From assembly GCA_030625775.1 (NCBI GenBank), contig DAOUQC010000031.1, positions 1 through 49,657 on the forward strand: a DNA stretch of 49,657 nt, read 5' to 3'. Below are positions 15,124 through 24,529 of the stretch, in pieces. Position 1 is the first letter of the stretch. Every line of letters begins with the position of its first letter. The notes beneath the pieces are model-generated. The model saw nothing but the letters and a program-made list of their open reading frames with translations. It did not search any database and was not told the origin of the DNA. The position numbers and the translations under genes were made by a program. Source of the stretch: Verrucomicrobiota bacterium. GTDB lineage: Bacteria; Verrucomicrobiota; Verrucomicrobiia; Verrucomicrobiales; DEV007.

Positions 15124-17829
15124 TCAATTGCGGGTTACAAATTCATCCAGGTTCATCACGATGCGCACCGCGGCTATCATCGAGGCTTCGGGACTGGTCG
15201 CCTTCTTGGACAAATCCGCGTGAGCCGACAGCAGCGTCTGGATTTCTGCTGACAGGGGTTCGCGATTCAGACAGCTCTCATACATTTCGCGAATCGCCGC
15301 TTCCGTGTGATTCCCATGTTTTGCGTGCAAATCACGTCCCAGTGTCTCGGCACATTCGTAAAACACCGGATCATTCAACAAGGTCAGCGCCTGCATCGGC
15401 GTATTGGTGCGATCCCGGCGGCTGCAGGAAACACTGGTATCAGGTGCATCAAACGCCGACAGCATCGGGTAGATCACCGTGCGTTTCAGAATGATATACA
15501 TCCCCCGCCTGTAAAGATCAGCGCCCTTGCTGACCGGCCACTTCACACTGCGCCCCACTTCCGAAACGAAGGCCGGCAAAGGTGGGCGAATACCGGGGCC
15601 TCCGATTTTCCGTGTCAGCAATCCACTCGAAGCGAGATGGATATCGCGTACCGTTTCCGCACTGGCCCGAAAACTGTTTTGCCGCCAGAGCAATAAATTG
15701 CCTGTCGCATAATCTGCCAGATCCGGGCGTACATCCGAAGACTGACGGTAAGTCGAAGAATGGACAATCAAACGAATCATCGCCTTGCTGCTCCATCCCA
15801 GACGCCGGTATTCAGTGGCCAGCCAGTCAAGTAGCTGCGGATGAGTCGGCGGAGATCCCTCGGTGCCAAAATCATCTGGTGTTGCCACCAGGCCCTGCCC
15901 AAAAAGATGCAGCCAGATCTGATTGGCTGCCACCCGAGCAGTGAGCGGATTGGATTCATCGAACAGCCACCGCGCAAGATCGAGGCGGTTTGCTTGCTGA
16001 TCGCCATCTTCCCTCTGCAGCGAATGCAAAACACCCGGCGTGCCAGGCAAAGCCCGCTCTCCGTGCTGGGTATAGTCACCCCTGACATGAATAAAAGTCT
16101 CACGCCTGTCCTTTTTCCTTTCAGCAAAAGTGCGCGCCTTGGTGGCAATTTTTCCGGCAGGTTTTTTAAGATGTTTCTCTAAATTCAAACGGAAACGATT
16201 CCATTCCGGATCAAGGGAACGATAAAAATCAGCGATCACCTTCAGCTGATCCGAAGAACGACCTTCAAGTGAAACGGCCAAGGCCTCTCTGACTACCTCA
16301 CTAAGCACCGAAGGATCGGCAGCATCCGAATCGGAAGTCATCGAAAGGCGAAAGTGCCGCATGGTTTTACCCTTACCAAGTTTATTACGCAGGGTGAATT
16401 TCAAACGACTGCCTGCAACCAATTTTACTGGTTCTGCAAGATCGAACACCGCAGCATGAGGCTGTTTCGTCTGTGACGCCACATGCCAACCGTCGGTTGA
16501 TTTGGTGTCGATCGCCTTCTCGATCTTTTGATCTTTTTCTGCAAAATCCGCTCTTACCGATTTTAATTTTAGAGTCCGCGCTTTGCCTCCCTTTACTTCC
16601 TCCTGCACCACAAAACTCGACAATACAAAAGACCCGTCTTTCGCCCGACCGACAGGTTTACCGAGTTTGCGTCCGCGACCAGCTTCCCCAAACACCTGCA
16701 AACGAAATCCAGTGATCCTTTGATCATCTGCCACGGCTGTTTCGATAAAATAAGTCACCGTATCCGGGTCCTTGCCCGTCACCACAATCGACCCGTCTTT
16801 CTGAACCTCCATTTTGTCATTGGCTCCCGACTTGGTTTTATCTGGGTGCAGCGTTTCCCATTTTGCTTTTGGCAAGACCACACTTTTTTCCCAGGCTGCC
16901 TGATTCGCCAGCAAACCTTCTGTCTTGTATTTGGTCAGTGGTCGCTCAAGTTGCTCCGCTTTTGCCTCCCATGCCTGTTGAGCTGTTTTATAGTTCTCAA
17001 GCGCCCCCGGTAGCGGCGCACTGATATGCTTCTCATCGGCGTTATTAAAAAAGGCATACAGCTGATAAAATTCGGCCTGGGTAATCGGATCGTGTTTGTG
17101 ATCATGGCACTCGGCGCAGGCAACCGTCAAACCCAGCCAAACGGTCCCCGTTGCGCTGACACGATCGACAACTTCCTTGGTTCGATAGAGTTCCTTGTCC
17201 ACTCCCGCTTCGGTGTTGAGCATCGTATTACGGTGAAAACCGGTCGCAATTTTTTGTGGAAGCGTTGGTTTCGGCAAAAGATCACCCGCCAACTGCTCGA
17301 CAGAAAACTGATCGAAAGGCTGATCACGATTGATCGCCGCAATCACCCAGTCACGATAAACCCAGGCCCAGGGGCGAAGCGTATCTCCGAGATAACCATC
17401 GCTGTCCGCATAGCGCGCCATGTCCAACCAGTGTCGGCCCCAGCGTTCGCCGAAATGCGGCGAATCGAGTAGTTGACCGACTTTTTCACTGTAGGCTTTG
17501 TCCTCATCTTTTTGCCAGGCCGCTTCAAAAGCCGCGATCTCTTTTGGACTCGGCGGCAGGCCAGTCAGATCAAGATGAAGACGCCGCAGCAAAGTTCTCG
17601 GATCCGCCTGTGCAGAAGGCGTCAAATTTTCCGCCTGCAAACGCGCCAATACAAAAGCATCTATCGGGTTTCCCGCAGGGTTCCCTGATTTTATCTTCGG
17701 AAGCTCAAAACGAACGACAGGCTGAAACGCCCAATGTTTTTCATCTTCAACCGCACAAAGCGAGAGAAAACAAAAAGCAGTCGTGCAGAAGATGCTCGCA
17801 GGAAATAAAAGTCGGGGGGACATTTTCAT
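15124..17829 (-). CDS. DUF1549-DUF1553 exported protein without PSCyt1 haem domain
   Basis: 901 residues from the ATG at 17827-17829, which opens a signal peptide (MSPRLLFPASIFCTTAFCFLSLCA). Upstream codons of the frame lack signal character. DUF1549 begins almost at once (NPIDAFVLARLQ, LRRLHLDLTGLPPSPKEI, ERWGRHWLDMARYAD). CAECHDHKHDP matches the CxxCH seen in the first copy. The middle (about 330-520) has an inserted region with glycine-rich strands. DUF1553 lies at the C-terminus (LTARVAANQIWLHLFGQGL, RTNTPMQALTLLNDPVF). Unlike the paralogue at 7056-9590 there is no N-terminal CYKCH domain. Operon with the DUF1501 gene that follows. Confidence 0.92.
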   Translation of the reverse strand: MKMSPRLLFPASIFCTTAFCFLSLCAVEDEKHWAFQPVVRFELPKIKSGNPAGNPIDAFVLARLQAENLTPSAQADPRTLLRRLHLDLTGLPPSPKEIAAFEAAWQKDEDKAYSEKVGQLLDSPHFGERWGRHWLDMARYADSDGYLGDTLRPWAWVYRDWVIAAINRDQPFDQFSVEQLAGDLLPKPTLPQKIATGFHRNTMLNTEAGVDKELYRTKEVVDRVSATGTVWLGLTVACAECHDHKHDPITQAEFYQLYAFFNNADEKHISAPLPGALENYKTAQQAWEAKAEQLERPLTKYKTEGLLANQAAWEKSVVLPKAKWETLHPDKTKSGANDKMEVQKDGSIVVTGKDPDTVTYFIETAVADDQRITGFRLQVFGEAGRGRKLGKPVGRAKDGSFVLSSFVVQEEVKGGKARTLKLKSVRADFAEKDQKIEKAIDTKSTDGWHVASQTKQPHAAVFDLAEPVKLVAGSRLKFTLRNKLGKGKTMRHFRLSMTSDSDAADPSVLSEVVREALAVSLEGRSSDQLKVIADFYRSLDPEWNRFRLNLEKHLKKPAGKIATKARTFAERKKDRRETFIHVRGDYTQHGERALPGTPGVLHSLQREDGDQQANRLDLARWLFDESNPLTARVAANQIWLHLFGQGLVATPDDFGTEGSPPTHPQLLDWLATEYRRLGWSSKAMIRLIVHSSTYRQSSDVRPDLADYATGNLLLWRQNSFRASAETVRDIHLASSGLLTRKIGGPGIRPPLPAFVSEVGRSVKWPVSKGADLYRRGMYIILKRTVIYPMLSAFDAPDTSVSCSRRDRTNTPMQALTLLNDPVFYECAETLGRDLHAKHGNHTEAAIREMYESCLNREPLSAEIQTLLSAHADLSKKATSPEASMIAAVRIVMNLDEFVTRN

Positions 17830-17896
17830 CCGCAGTGTAAGAGAGGGAGCACCTTTTTCAAGCCATCCCTCTAAAAGAAAGCAGAGCAATGAAACC

Positions 17897-19135
17897 CTAC
17901 GTTGAAAACTTCTGGATCAAGCCAATTAGCCGCGTGTTTTTTGTTTGCCGCGCCAGCACAAGCGCACTCCCTCCAGACGGACGATCCGGATCGGCACCCT
18001 TTTCCAATAGCAACTGGATCAAAGGCAAGTCGACCTTGGGCGGCTGGCTTCGCTCATACTCCCAAGAGTCATGATAGCCTAGGGCAATGAGCAGCGGAGT
18101 CACGCCATGACTGTCGATTTTATTCACTCCTGTACCAGCTTCAATCAATAAAATGGCCACCTCATTGTGATGGCGGCGAAGGCTTGCAATCAACGGACTC
18201 TGATCACCTCTCTCACAGCCATCTGAATTCCTCCCCGCAAACTCCACGTCAGCATCATGTTCAATCAACACCCGCACCGAATCCACCGCCCCCCGATGCG
18301 CAGCGTTGCACAAAGGTGATTCGGTTTCATCCGGCAAACCATTCACGAGTGCACCATTTTGCAACAACTCCAATACCAGACGATGGTGGTTTTTAACCGC
18401 CGCCTGACTAAGAGCTCCGATGTGATACAACTCATCGATTGCATCAGCATCCGATCCGGAATCCAATAATAACTTCAAAACCTCCGGACTCTCATCCCGC
18501 GCCTGACAGACAAAATTAACCGCTGTCTCATTGTGCTTACTCCGCAAATTGGAATCGGCTCCCGCTTCCAATAAACACCGGGCGATTTCCAAATGCCCAC
18601 CAAAGGCACAATTCATCAAGGGCGTCCTGCCTGCGGTATCGCCATGATTCACATTGGCTCCATGCTCTAATAAAAAACAAACGATGCTCAGCGCAGAGGG
18701 GCTATACACCCCGGACGCCGCCCGCCCCAGTGGCGATTGCCCGTCATCCGTGGTTTTATCGACATCACATCCGGCTTCCACCAAATGACGAATGATTTCG
18801 AAATGCCCTCCGCAAGATGCCCAGTACAAAGCCGTTCCCCCCAATGACGAAGTCGCATCCACGTCCGCTCCATTTTCCAGCAACAATCCTACCATGTCCT
18901 GATGCCCCCGAAACGCCGCACCCGCAAGAGCGCTTTGACCTGGGCCATCCGCTTGATTCACATCCGTCCCATGCTCAAGCAATAGCTCAACCATCTCCTT
19001 GTCCCCCTTAATCGCCGCTTCGCAAATAGGCAGCTTGCCCGACTCATCGAGTTGACATGGATCTACTCCAGCTTCCAAACACCGCTGGGCAGCCTCGAGC
19101 TCTGAATTTCCAATAGCTGTTAACAAGGCTTCCAT
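17897..19135 (-). CDS. Ankyrin-repeat protein, cytoplasmic
   Basis: 412 residues made almost entirely of about 11 ankyrin repeats of 33-36 residues (for example EMVELLLEHGTDVNQADGPG, HLEIARCLLEAGADSN, LPLIQLLLEKGADPD). No signal peptide or membrane segment, so probably cytosolic. No catalytic domain is attached. Repeats near residues 130-145, 290-310 and 345-370 carry short insertions. The sequence gives no partner; ankyrin arrays bind proteins. It stands alone between the DUF1549 gene (same strand, 67-bp gap) and the divergent STAS gene. Confidence 0.93.
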   Translation of the reverse strand: MEALLTAIGNSELEAAQRCLEAGVDPCQLDESGKLPICEAAIKGDKEMVELLLEHGTDVNQADGPGQSALAGAAFRGHQDMVGLLLENGADVDATSSLGGTALYWASCGGHFEIIRHLVEAGCDVDKTTDDGQSPLGRAASGVYSPSALSIVCFLLEHGANVNHGDTAGRTPLMNCAFGGHLEIARCLLEAGADSNLRSKHNETAVNFVCQARDESPEVLKLLLDSGSDADAIDELYHIGALSQAAVKNHHRLVLELLQNGALVNGLPDETESPLCNAAHRGAVDSVRVLIEHDADVEFAGRNSDGCERGDQSPLIASLRRHHNEVAILLIEAGTGVNKIDSHGVTPLLIALGYHDSWEYERSQPPKVDLPLIQLLLEKGADPDRPSGGSALVLARQTKNTRLIGLIQKFST

Positions 19136-19381
19136 GATCTCCAGTGCTCCTTGTTAAATACGTTTCACTATCTTTCAGGATTTGATCCGAATCGCCGACA
19201 TCAGTCAATTCCCTTATCAGGGGTGGGAAGGCCATGTCACTTAAGCATAAACCACTTCTTTTTTTAGTATTGCAATAAAAACTTAAGTTTAGTATAATTT
19301 TCACAGTTACAAAGTTTTCTATAAAACTGCGCTTATTTTTCCTCTGTGCTTCCTGCTTCTGAATTTTCCACCCGCCAAACC

Positions 19382-19738
19382 ATGTTCCAGTTCCAAACCG
19401 GCCCCAGTGCTTTCCAGATCGTCGTTGATGATTCGCGTTTTGATGCTTCGAACGCCCATCAGTTCCGATACGAATTTGATTCCATCTGTCCTGAAAACAT
19501 CCAATCCGTCGACATCGATTTCACCCGGGTTGAGCTCATCGACAGCTCGGGAATTGGTGCCTTGCTCAACATCCGCAAGCGCATTCATCTTCCCATTCCA
19601 GTTGCCCTTAGAAATTCCTGCCCCTCGGTGCTGAGCATTTTGCAGACCATGCGCCTGCACCGCGTCTTCCATCTCGATGACGGCCTACCCGCCCCACTCA
19701 AAGACACACACTTCGATCTTGATCAACTCCCCGGCTGA
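19382..19738 (+). CDS. STAS-domain protein (anti-sigma-factor-antagonist-like)
   Basis: 118 residues from the ATG at 19382; a GTG at 19346 would add 12 residues. A single STAS domain: strand VDIDFTRVELIDSSGIGALLNIRKRI contains the conserved DSSGIGAL with the Ser normally phosphorylated by an anti-sigma kinase. The last part (residues 95-118) is variable. No kinase, phosphatase or sigma gene lies nearby, so the partner is elsewhere in the genome. Cytoplasmic. Confidence 0.85.
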   Translation: MFQFQTGPSAFQIVVDDSRFDASNAHQFRYEFDSICPENIQSVDIDFTRVELIDSSGIGALLNIRKRIHLPIPVALRNSCPSVLSILQTMRLHRVFHLDDGLPAPLKDTHFDLDQLPG

Positions 19739-19775
19739 ACAAATCTTTCAGCTTCACCGGCTTCTTCTTTCCTAC

Positions 19776-19811
19776 AGCCTAAAGCGCTATAGCCTTCAGC
19801 CTTCAGCCTTT
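19776..19811. repeat. Degenerate heptamer array (AGCCTTC-type)
   Basis: Units AGCCTAA (19776), AGCGCTAT (19783, 8 nt), AGCCTTC (19791), AGCCTTC (19798) and AGCCTTT (19805) follow one another in the spacer between the convergent STAS and dehydrogenase genes. Confidence 0.8.
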
Positions 19812-19813
19812 TT

Positions 19814-20839
19814 CTAAACTTCGATTACCGCTTTTCGCAAAGCCGGGTCTTCGACCACCTTCCGAAACTCCCTCGGCACATCACTCAAATTCATTCGATG
19901 CGTGATCCACGGTGAGGTATCGACCTCTCCTGACTCCATCATCGCAATCACTCGGCGAAAATCTGATGCAGTCGCATTTCGACTGGAGAGCAGGGAAATT
20001 TCGCGGCGATGGAAATTGGGATCATCAAAACTCACTTCTCCCAAACAAAGTCCCACAAATACAATTCGTCCACCATGAGCAATGCGATCAAAATTTGCCA
20101 TCATCGAGTTTGGATTCCCTGTGGCGTCAAAAATCACCGTTGGCAGATTTCCTCCTCCAAGATCCCGCATCGCAGTCTCAATATCCATTCCCTCTTTCAC
20201 TTGCAAAATCTTCTCCACCCCGAGTGCCTCCCGGCAAAAAGCCAGTCGTCCGGCATTCACATCCATCACCGCCACATCCACTCCCGCCGCTTGTAAAAAC
20301 TGCAATACACTCATGCCAATGGGCCCCGCTCCCACAACCACCGCGTATTCACCACTTTCCATTTTTGCGCGATCAACTGCATGTGCCCCGACACACAACA
20401 TCTCCACCAAGGCCAACTGATCCGCCTTCAGCTTCGACGACACATGCACCTTATTGATTGGAACCTTGATCAACGACCTCATCCCTCCATCACAATGTAC
20501 GCCGAGGCATTGCAATTCTTCACAGCAATTTGTCTTCCCTCTTTGTGAGGCCTGGCTTCCCGGATTATTCAAATACGGCTCCACACAACACAAATCCCCC
20601 ACCTTAATAAAATCGTTACCGCTGCACGACAGCACCTCCGCCCCCAGCTCATGCCCAAGAACCCGAGGATACTCAAAAAACGGCTGCCTACCATAATAAG
20701 CGTGAATATCAGTTCCGCAAACACCTATACGACGCACTCGAATCAAAACCTCACCTTCACCGGCTACAGGAATCGGGGCACTTGATTCGACAAACAGTTC
20801 CGGCTCTTGAAGAACGATTTGAGATTGGTTTTCAGGCAT
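19814..20839 (-). CDS. Zinc-type medium-chain dehydrogenase, structural-zinc site lost
   Basis: 341 residues, a full-length medium-chain dehydrogenase/reductase. Catalytic-zinc residues are present: Cys41 in GVCGTDIH, His63-Glu64 in GHELG, and a Glu in LVEMLCVGAHAV. The Rossmann glycine motif GAGPIGMSVLQFLQA follows. The sequence around the structural zinc site aligns by eye with L-gulonate/threonine-type dehydrogenases (VEP-Y-L, then NCC, then LGVHxDGG), but the C-x2-C-x2-C is replaced by Asn92, Ser95 and Ser98; only Cys106 remains. Probably oxidises a sugar acid, polyol or amino alcohol with NAD(P); the substrate cannot be read. Solitary gene, convergent with STAS. Confidence 0.88.
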   Translation of the reverse strand: MPENQSQIVLQEPELFVESSAPIPVAGEGEVLIRVRRIGVCGTDIHAYYGRQPFFEYPRVLGHELGAEVLSCSGNDFIKVGDLCCVEPYLNNPGSQASQRGKTNCCEELQCLGVHCDGGMRSLIKVPINKVHVSSKLKADQLALVEMLCVGAHAVDRAKMESGEYAVVVGAGPIGMSVLQFLQAAGVDVAVMDVNAGRLAFCREALGVEKILQVKEGMDIETAMRDLGGGNLPTVIFDATGNPNSMMANFDRIAHGGRIVFVGLCLGEVSFDDPNFHRREISLLSSRNATASDFRRVIAMMESGEVDTSPWITHRMNLSDVPREFRKVVEDPALRKAVIEV

Positions 20840-20910
20840 GACAGTGTTTCAACATAACCCAGACCAGATCCAAACACCGAACAATTTTGTGATTTAGATT
20901 CGTCATCGAT

Positions 20911-20988
20911 AGCGATTGCGATTGCGAACATGAGGGCGCCGACTACACTTGCTCCTTCCTGACTGCAAATTTCTAATTCCTAATTCAC
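20911..20988. repeat. Short-repeat spacer: GCGATT hexamers and AATTNCT heptamers
   Basis: Between the divergent dehydrogenase and EamA genes are GCGATT-type hexamers at about 20912-20926 and three heptamers AATTTCT, AATTCCT, AATTCAC at 20968-20988, ending 4 bp before the EamA start. No clear promoter could be separated from the repeats. Confidence 0.7.
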
Positions 20989-20992
20989 CCTT

Positions 20993-21889
20993 GTGCCTTG
21001 GTATCTGCTCATCCCCTTGATTTCTGCTGTGCTCTATTCCTTGAGCACCCTATTTCTCAAGCGGGGCATGAAAGAAGGCGCCCCCGCTCTTTATAGCTTT
21101 CATATTTCAAACCTAACCATCGGCATTTGTTTTCTCCCTCTCATCTTATTTGAAAAACAAAGCATCCCCTGGGACCAAATCCACCAACCTTTGTTGGCGG
21201 GAGTAGCATTTTTTATCGGTGCCTGGTTCACCTTCATGGCCATTCATCGAGGTGACATTTCTTTAGTCACCCCCTTGATGGGCTCTAAAGTAATTTTTGT
21301 CGCCTTGTTTGCGCTCATCCTCGCGGCCCAACCCCCATCCCCCGCTCTGATCTTCGCCTCGGTATTGTCCGCAGTCGGCATTGCTGTCATGGGAGCAAAA
21401 GATTTCACTCAAAGTTCGCACACTGCTTTCACGATCACCTTGGCCTTGATCAGTGCCGCTGTTTTTGCCCTCTGCGATATCCTGATGCGAAAATGGGCAC
21501 CCGGTTTTGGCCCCATGGCATTCCTTACCGTATCGACGACAGGACTGGCCTTGGTCTCCCTGCTTGCCCTCATTTCGATGAGGCTGAAAAACCGCACTCC
21601 CTTCCCCGGCCCGACCCCCCGCAAATGGGTGATCGGGAGCAGCTTGTTAGTAGGCGTCCAGGCAATCGGCATGGGCTACATCATTGCAACCAACGACGAC
21701 ACAACCGGTATCAATGTAGTCTATGGATCACGTGGCCTGTGGGCCATTGTTCTGATTGCCGTCGTAGGCCCTTTATTGGGAAATCACGAACGCCACCTGG
21801 CTAAAAATGTTTTCCGCTACCGCCTGATCGGCACCCTCCTGCTAACGGCAGCCATGGTCATCGCCGTGGTGGTAGGTAAGCCGGGGTAA
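20993..21889 (+). CDS. EamA/DMT-superfamily transporter
   Basis: 298 residues starting with GTG (V/M-P-W-Y-L-L). About ten hydrophobic helices in two EamA halves (1-140 and 145-298). Conserved features are YSLSTLFLKRGM in helix 1, AIHRGDISLVTPLMGSKVIFVALFA in the first half, and GINVVYGSRGLWAIVLIAVVGPLLG in the second. DMT exporters move small metabolites across the inner membrane; the substrate is unknown. The stop is 17 bp from that of the convergent transposase gene. Confidence 0.87.
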   Translation: MPWYLLIPLISAVLYSLSTLFLKRGMKEGAPALYSFHISNLTIGICFLPLILFEKQSIPWDQIHQPLLAGVAFFIGAWFTFMAIHRGDISLVTPLMGSKVIFVALFALILAAQPPSPALIFASVLSAVGIAVMGAKDFTQSSHTAFTITLALISAAVFALCDILMRKWAPGFGPMAFLTVSTTGLALVSLLALISMRLKNRTPFPGPTPRKWVIGSSLLVGVQAIGMGYIIATNDDTTGINVVYGSRGLWAIVLIAVVGPLLGNHERHLAKNVFRYRLIGTLLLTAAMVIAVVVGKPG

Positions 21890-21906
21890 ATTCTAAATTA
21901 AGACTT

Positions 21907-22953
21907 TTACGGGTTTAGGCCAATGGCTCTTAGCCGCAAATCTCGCAAACTCCGCAAGTCCCCCCATTCCGCTCCACGCATTTTGCGAGCACCGCTCTTC
22001 CTCCGCTCACCAAAGTATGCCATCTTCTGCTCAAAAAACTCATCCACATAACGCTGCCCACCCAACACCGTCCCGTCGGTGAAATATCTTACTCGACACC
22101 GCAGAGCTGCTGTCAGAGGCAACTTCCCACCGGACTCCCACACTTGATCAATTTTTTCCTGGTTGAACCCACCCTTCCAACGATCGGTGCCATCGACGGT
22201 CTCACCACCTAAACGCTCCTCTCCCATTCCAAACAGCAGGCAACGGTATTCCCCCACCACCGTCCTCCACGCCACCCTCTGTTTCCCCATCACTGCAAAA
22301 GTCAAAGCCTGCCTTGCGCCCTTCACTCCCGCTACTGCAGCCGAATAACTGCACCAGCGGTAATCCGCCGGATCCTTCACCAGTCCCGCACGGATTGGAT
22401 TCAAATCGATGTACGCCGCCACCGTTCTTACCGCATCACCGCTTTCCAGCAGCACACTTTTGAAACGTCCCTCCCACAAAGCTCCACGACGTTGATTGGC
22501 ATTGTTATACGCCATTGTCATCTTCATTTTTAATTCCTTCATGAACTTCGACAGATCAAACACTCGGTCTTTCACCCTCTCCACAATTTCACTGATCCCT
22601 TCTGAATGCCCATTCTCCCTATACATTTTCACCTCTCCCAGAAGCTGATGCGTGCTCCACTCACTACGCAACACCCCCAGACGTTTGATATAATCCTCAT
22701 CCGTCCAGCCCTTCATTGCAGCCTCTTTATCCGGCACCTCCAGTAAAAGGTGAAAATGATTCCCCATAAAACACCATGCCAAAGCTCGCAAACCACTGAA
22801 TTTCAACTGCTTGAGAAGAATAATACGAAAAACCTCCTTATCCTCATCCCCAAACAACAGTTCCCTCCCCGCCACCCGGCTCACCACATGGTAATAATTC
22901 GTCTCCCCCTCTGGCCCCAACAGAAATTCACGCGTCTTCCTCATAATAATCAC
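21907..22953 (-). mobile_element. REP-associated tyrosine transposase (RAYT), Y1/HUH type
   Basis: 348 residues; ATGs at 22951-22953 and 22942-22944 are both possible starts. The Y1 transposase core is in residues 15-200: YYHVVSRVAGRELLF, the HUH motif in CFMGNHFHLLLEV (His66, His68), a helix with the probable catalytic Tyr (MAYNNANQRRGALWEGRFKS), and AYIDLNPIRAGLV. The C-terminal part (about 205-348) is a family-variable extension. RAYTs are single-copy domesticated relatives of IS200/IS605 that process REP hairpins. A GGGG-TCTGT-CCCC hairpin lies 42 bp upstream. The frame is intact. Confidence 0.92.
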
Positions 22954-22994
22954 CTTACACTCCCCAATCCAAAGAGCAATAACAATATCTACTT

Positions 22995-23036
22995 GGGGTC
23001 TGTCCCCTTTTACTCCCTTTTACTCCCTTTTACTTT
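22995..23036. repeat. REP-like hairpin and CCCTTTTACT tandem repeat upstream of RAYT
   Basis: GGGG (22995-22998), TCTGT and CCCC (23004-23007) make a 4-bp G/C stem. Three tandem copies of CCCTTTTACT start at 23005, 23015 and 23025. The hairpin motif resembles GGGACAGACCC-type sequences often found next to RAYT genes. No second copy was seen elsewhere in the window. Confidence 0.65.
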
Positions 23037-23127
23037 TTACCTCTCTTTTCCAAAAGGATTGGCAGGAGCATCGTTAACATAAACGAGCGTGAAAATTGTA
23101 AGTTGAATGTGATTCACCGGACAACCG

Positions 23128-23150
23128 GGCCGGTCGTCCCTCTACCGGCC
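23128..23150. terminator. GC-rich hairpin overlapping the stop of the PQQ-propeller gene
   Basis: GGCCGGT (23128-23134) pairs with ACCGGCC (23144-23150) around a 9-nt loop. It overlaps the TAG stop of the leftward propeller gene. No T-tract follows, so its role as a terminator is uncertain. Confidence 0.4.
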
Positions 23151-24416
23151 TAAAGCAAAACTTCCGCCTTCCGTAGTGCTGCGAACGAAAATTCTGCCAC
23201 CCGACACGGCCGGTGTGCTCCAGCATTTCCCCTCCACTGCCTTGGCTCGCCCCAGCTCCTTGTATGCCGAGGAATTTGCATCCACCAAGACCAGTTCACC
23301 GGCATCCGAAAGTGCCAGAACATTTCCTTCCTTGGTCAAAACCACATTACCCGGTCCAAAACCTTCTTGCGACCACTTCATTTCTCCCGTGCGAATATCC
23401 ACACAAGCCAGAGGCCCTTTGCCATATTGTTTGAAACTGAACATGCCGTAAAGATTACCGTCCTTCACCACCGGGGTGCTCCAGTGATTCACGTTCTTTC
23501 CCTTGGTGCGCCAGATTTCCCTGGCTGACAGCTTTGCTCCATCTTTGGAAATTTTCACTGCACCGGCTCCCACTCCGTAACCCGCCGAGCAATAAACGAT
23601 GTCTTCCCAAATCACCGGTGATGCGGCAGTCGAAACATTAAATGGAAAAGCGTAACGCCATAACACATCACCCTTTTCCGGAGTCACCGCCACCAGTCCC
23701 GTCTGGGTGAAAAAAACCACCTGTTTCACGCCCTGCACCTTGCCTACGATCGGAGTCGCGTGAGTGATCTGATCGTCTTCAACTTTCCAGATCACTTTCC
23801 CGTCAGCTTTGTTCAGTGCCAGCAAGGCTTGCCCCTTGCCGCCACCGGCCACGTAAATTTGATCCCCATCAATCACCGGGGATGCGGCATTCTCCCATTT
23901 GATATTCTGCGCCCCGTTCTCCTTCACCAGATCACGCGTCCAGACCTTGGAACCATCCTCCAGGTTCAGGCAATGCACTGCCAGGAAAGCATCGAATGCA
24001 TAGACCTTGTCACCATCAATGGCAGGAGTCGAGCGCGAGCCATCACCTCCTTTATTCGTTTTTGTTCCGGCTCCTCCCCCACCGTCCAATTTGCCACCCT
24101 CTCCCAAATTCACTGCCCATAACTTTTTTCCGCTTGTTTCATCAAAAGCCACGCAGGTTTCGATGCTCTTTTTTCCAACTTTCTCCGTCACCAGAGTCAC
24201 TGCCTTGCCTCCACCAATCGCAAACGAACTGAAGCCGTTGGCTGTCTCAGCTTTCCACACGCTTTTCGGACCTCCCGCAGCAAAAGCTTTCGCCGAAATG
24301 GATTCGGCCGAACTGCCATCTCCTTTCGGGCCGCGATAGCCAGGCCAGTCACCAGCGTAGACCGATTGAAACGAAAATGCAGAAACAACAGTAAAGAACA
24401 ACAGTGATTTGGTCAT
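23142..24416 (-). CDS. Exported PQQ-type beta-propeller protein (BamB/quinoprotein-like)
   Basis: 424 residues with a signal peptide (MTKSLLFFTVVSAFSFQSVYA, then G). DWPGYRGPKGDGSS directly after it is the typical start of verrucomicrobial and planctomycetal PQQ-like propellers. Repeated blades of the PQQ type follow (FDETSGKKLWAVNL, VYAFDAFLAVHCLNLEDGSKVWTRDL, LALNKADGKVIWKVED, VTPEKGDVLWRYAF, CVDIRTGEMKWS). No dehydrogenase active-site motif was seen, so it is more likely a binding or scaffold propeller than a PQQ alcohol dehydrogenase. Solitary; periplasmic. Confidence 0.88.
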   Translation of the reverse strand: MTKSLLFFTVVSAFSFQSVYAGDWPGYRGPKGDGSSAESISAKAFAAGGPKSVWKAETANGFSSFAIGGGKAVTLVTEKVGKKSIETCVAFDETSGKKLWAVNLGEGGKLDGGGGAGTKTNKGGDGSRSTPAIDGDKVYAFDAFLAVHCLNLEDGSKVWTRDLVKENGAQNIKWENAASPVIDGDQIYVAGGGKGQALLALNKADGKVIWKVEDDQITHATPIVGKVQGVKQVVFFTQTGLVAVTPEKGDVLWRYAFPFNVSTAASPVIWEDIVYCSAGYGVGAGAVKISKDGAKLSAREIWRTKGKNVNHWSTPVVKDGNLYGMFSFKQYGKGPLACVDIRTGEMKWSQEGFGPGNVVLTKEGNVLALSDAGELVLVDANSSAYKELGRAKAVEGKCWSTPAVSGGRIFVRSTTEGGSFALGR

Positions 24417-24529
24417 GATAATAGAGGGTAGAGGGGATATGGATTCTCTTACGCGAGCAAACCCTAAGCGGCGGGATCACGGGGTCAATCTATGAATTCG
24501 AAACTTTCTCGTCAAATCCGCGAATGACT

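Noticed and set aside
22995-23036. CRISPR-like repeats near the RAYT gene
   Set aside because: Repeats are 10 bp with no spacers and no cas genes.
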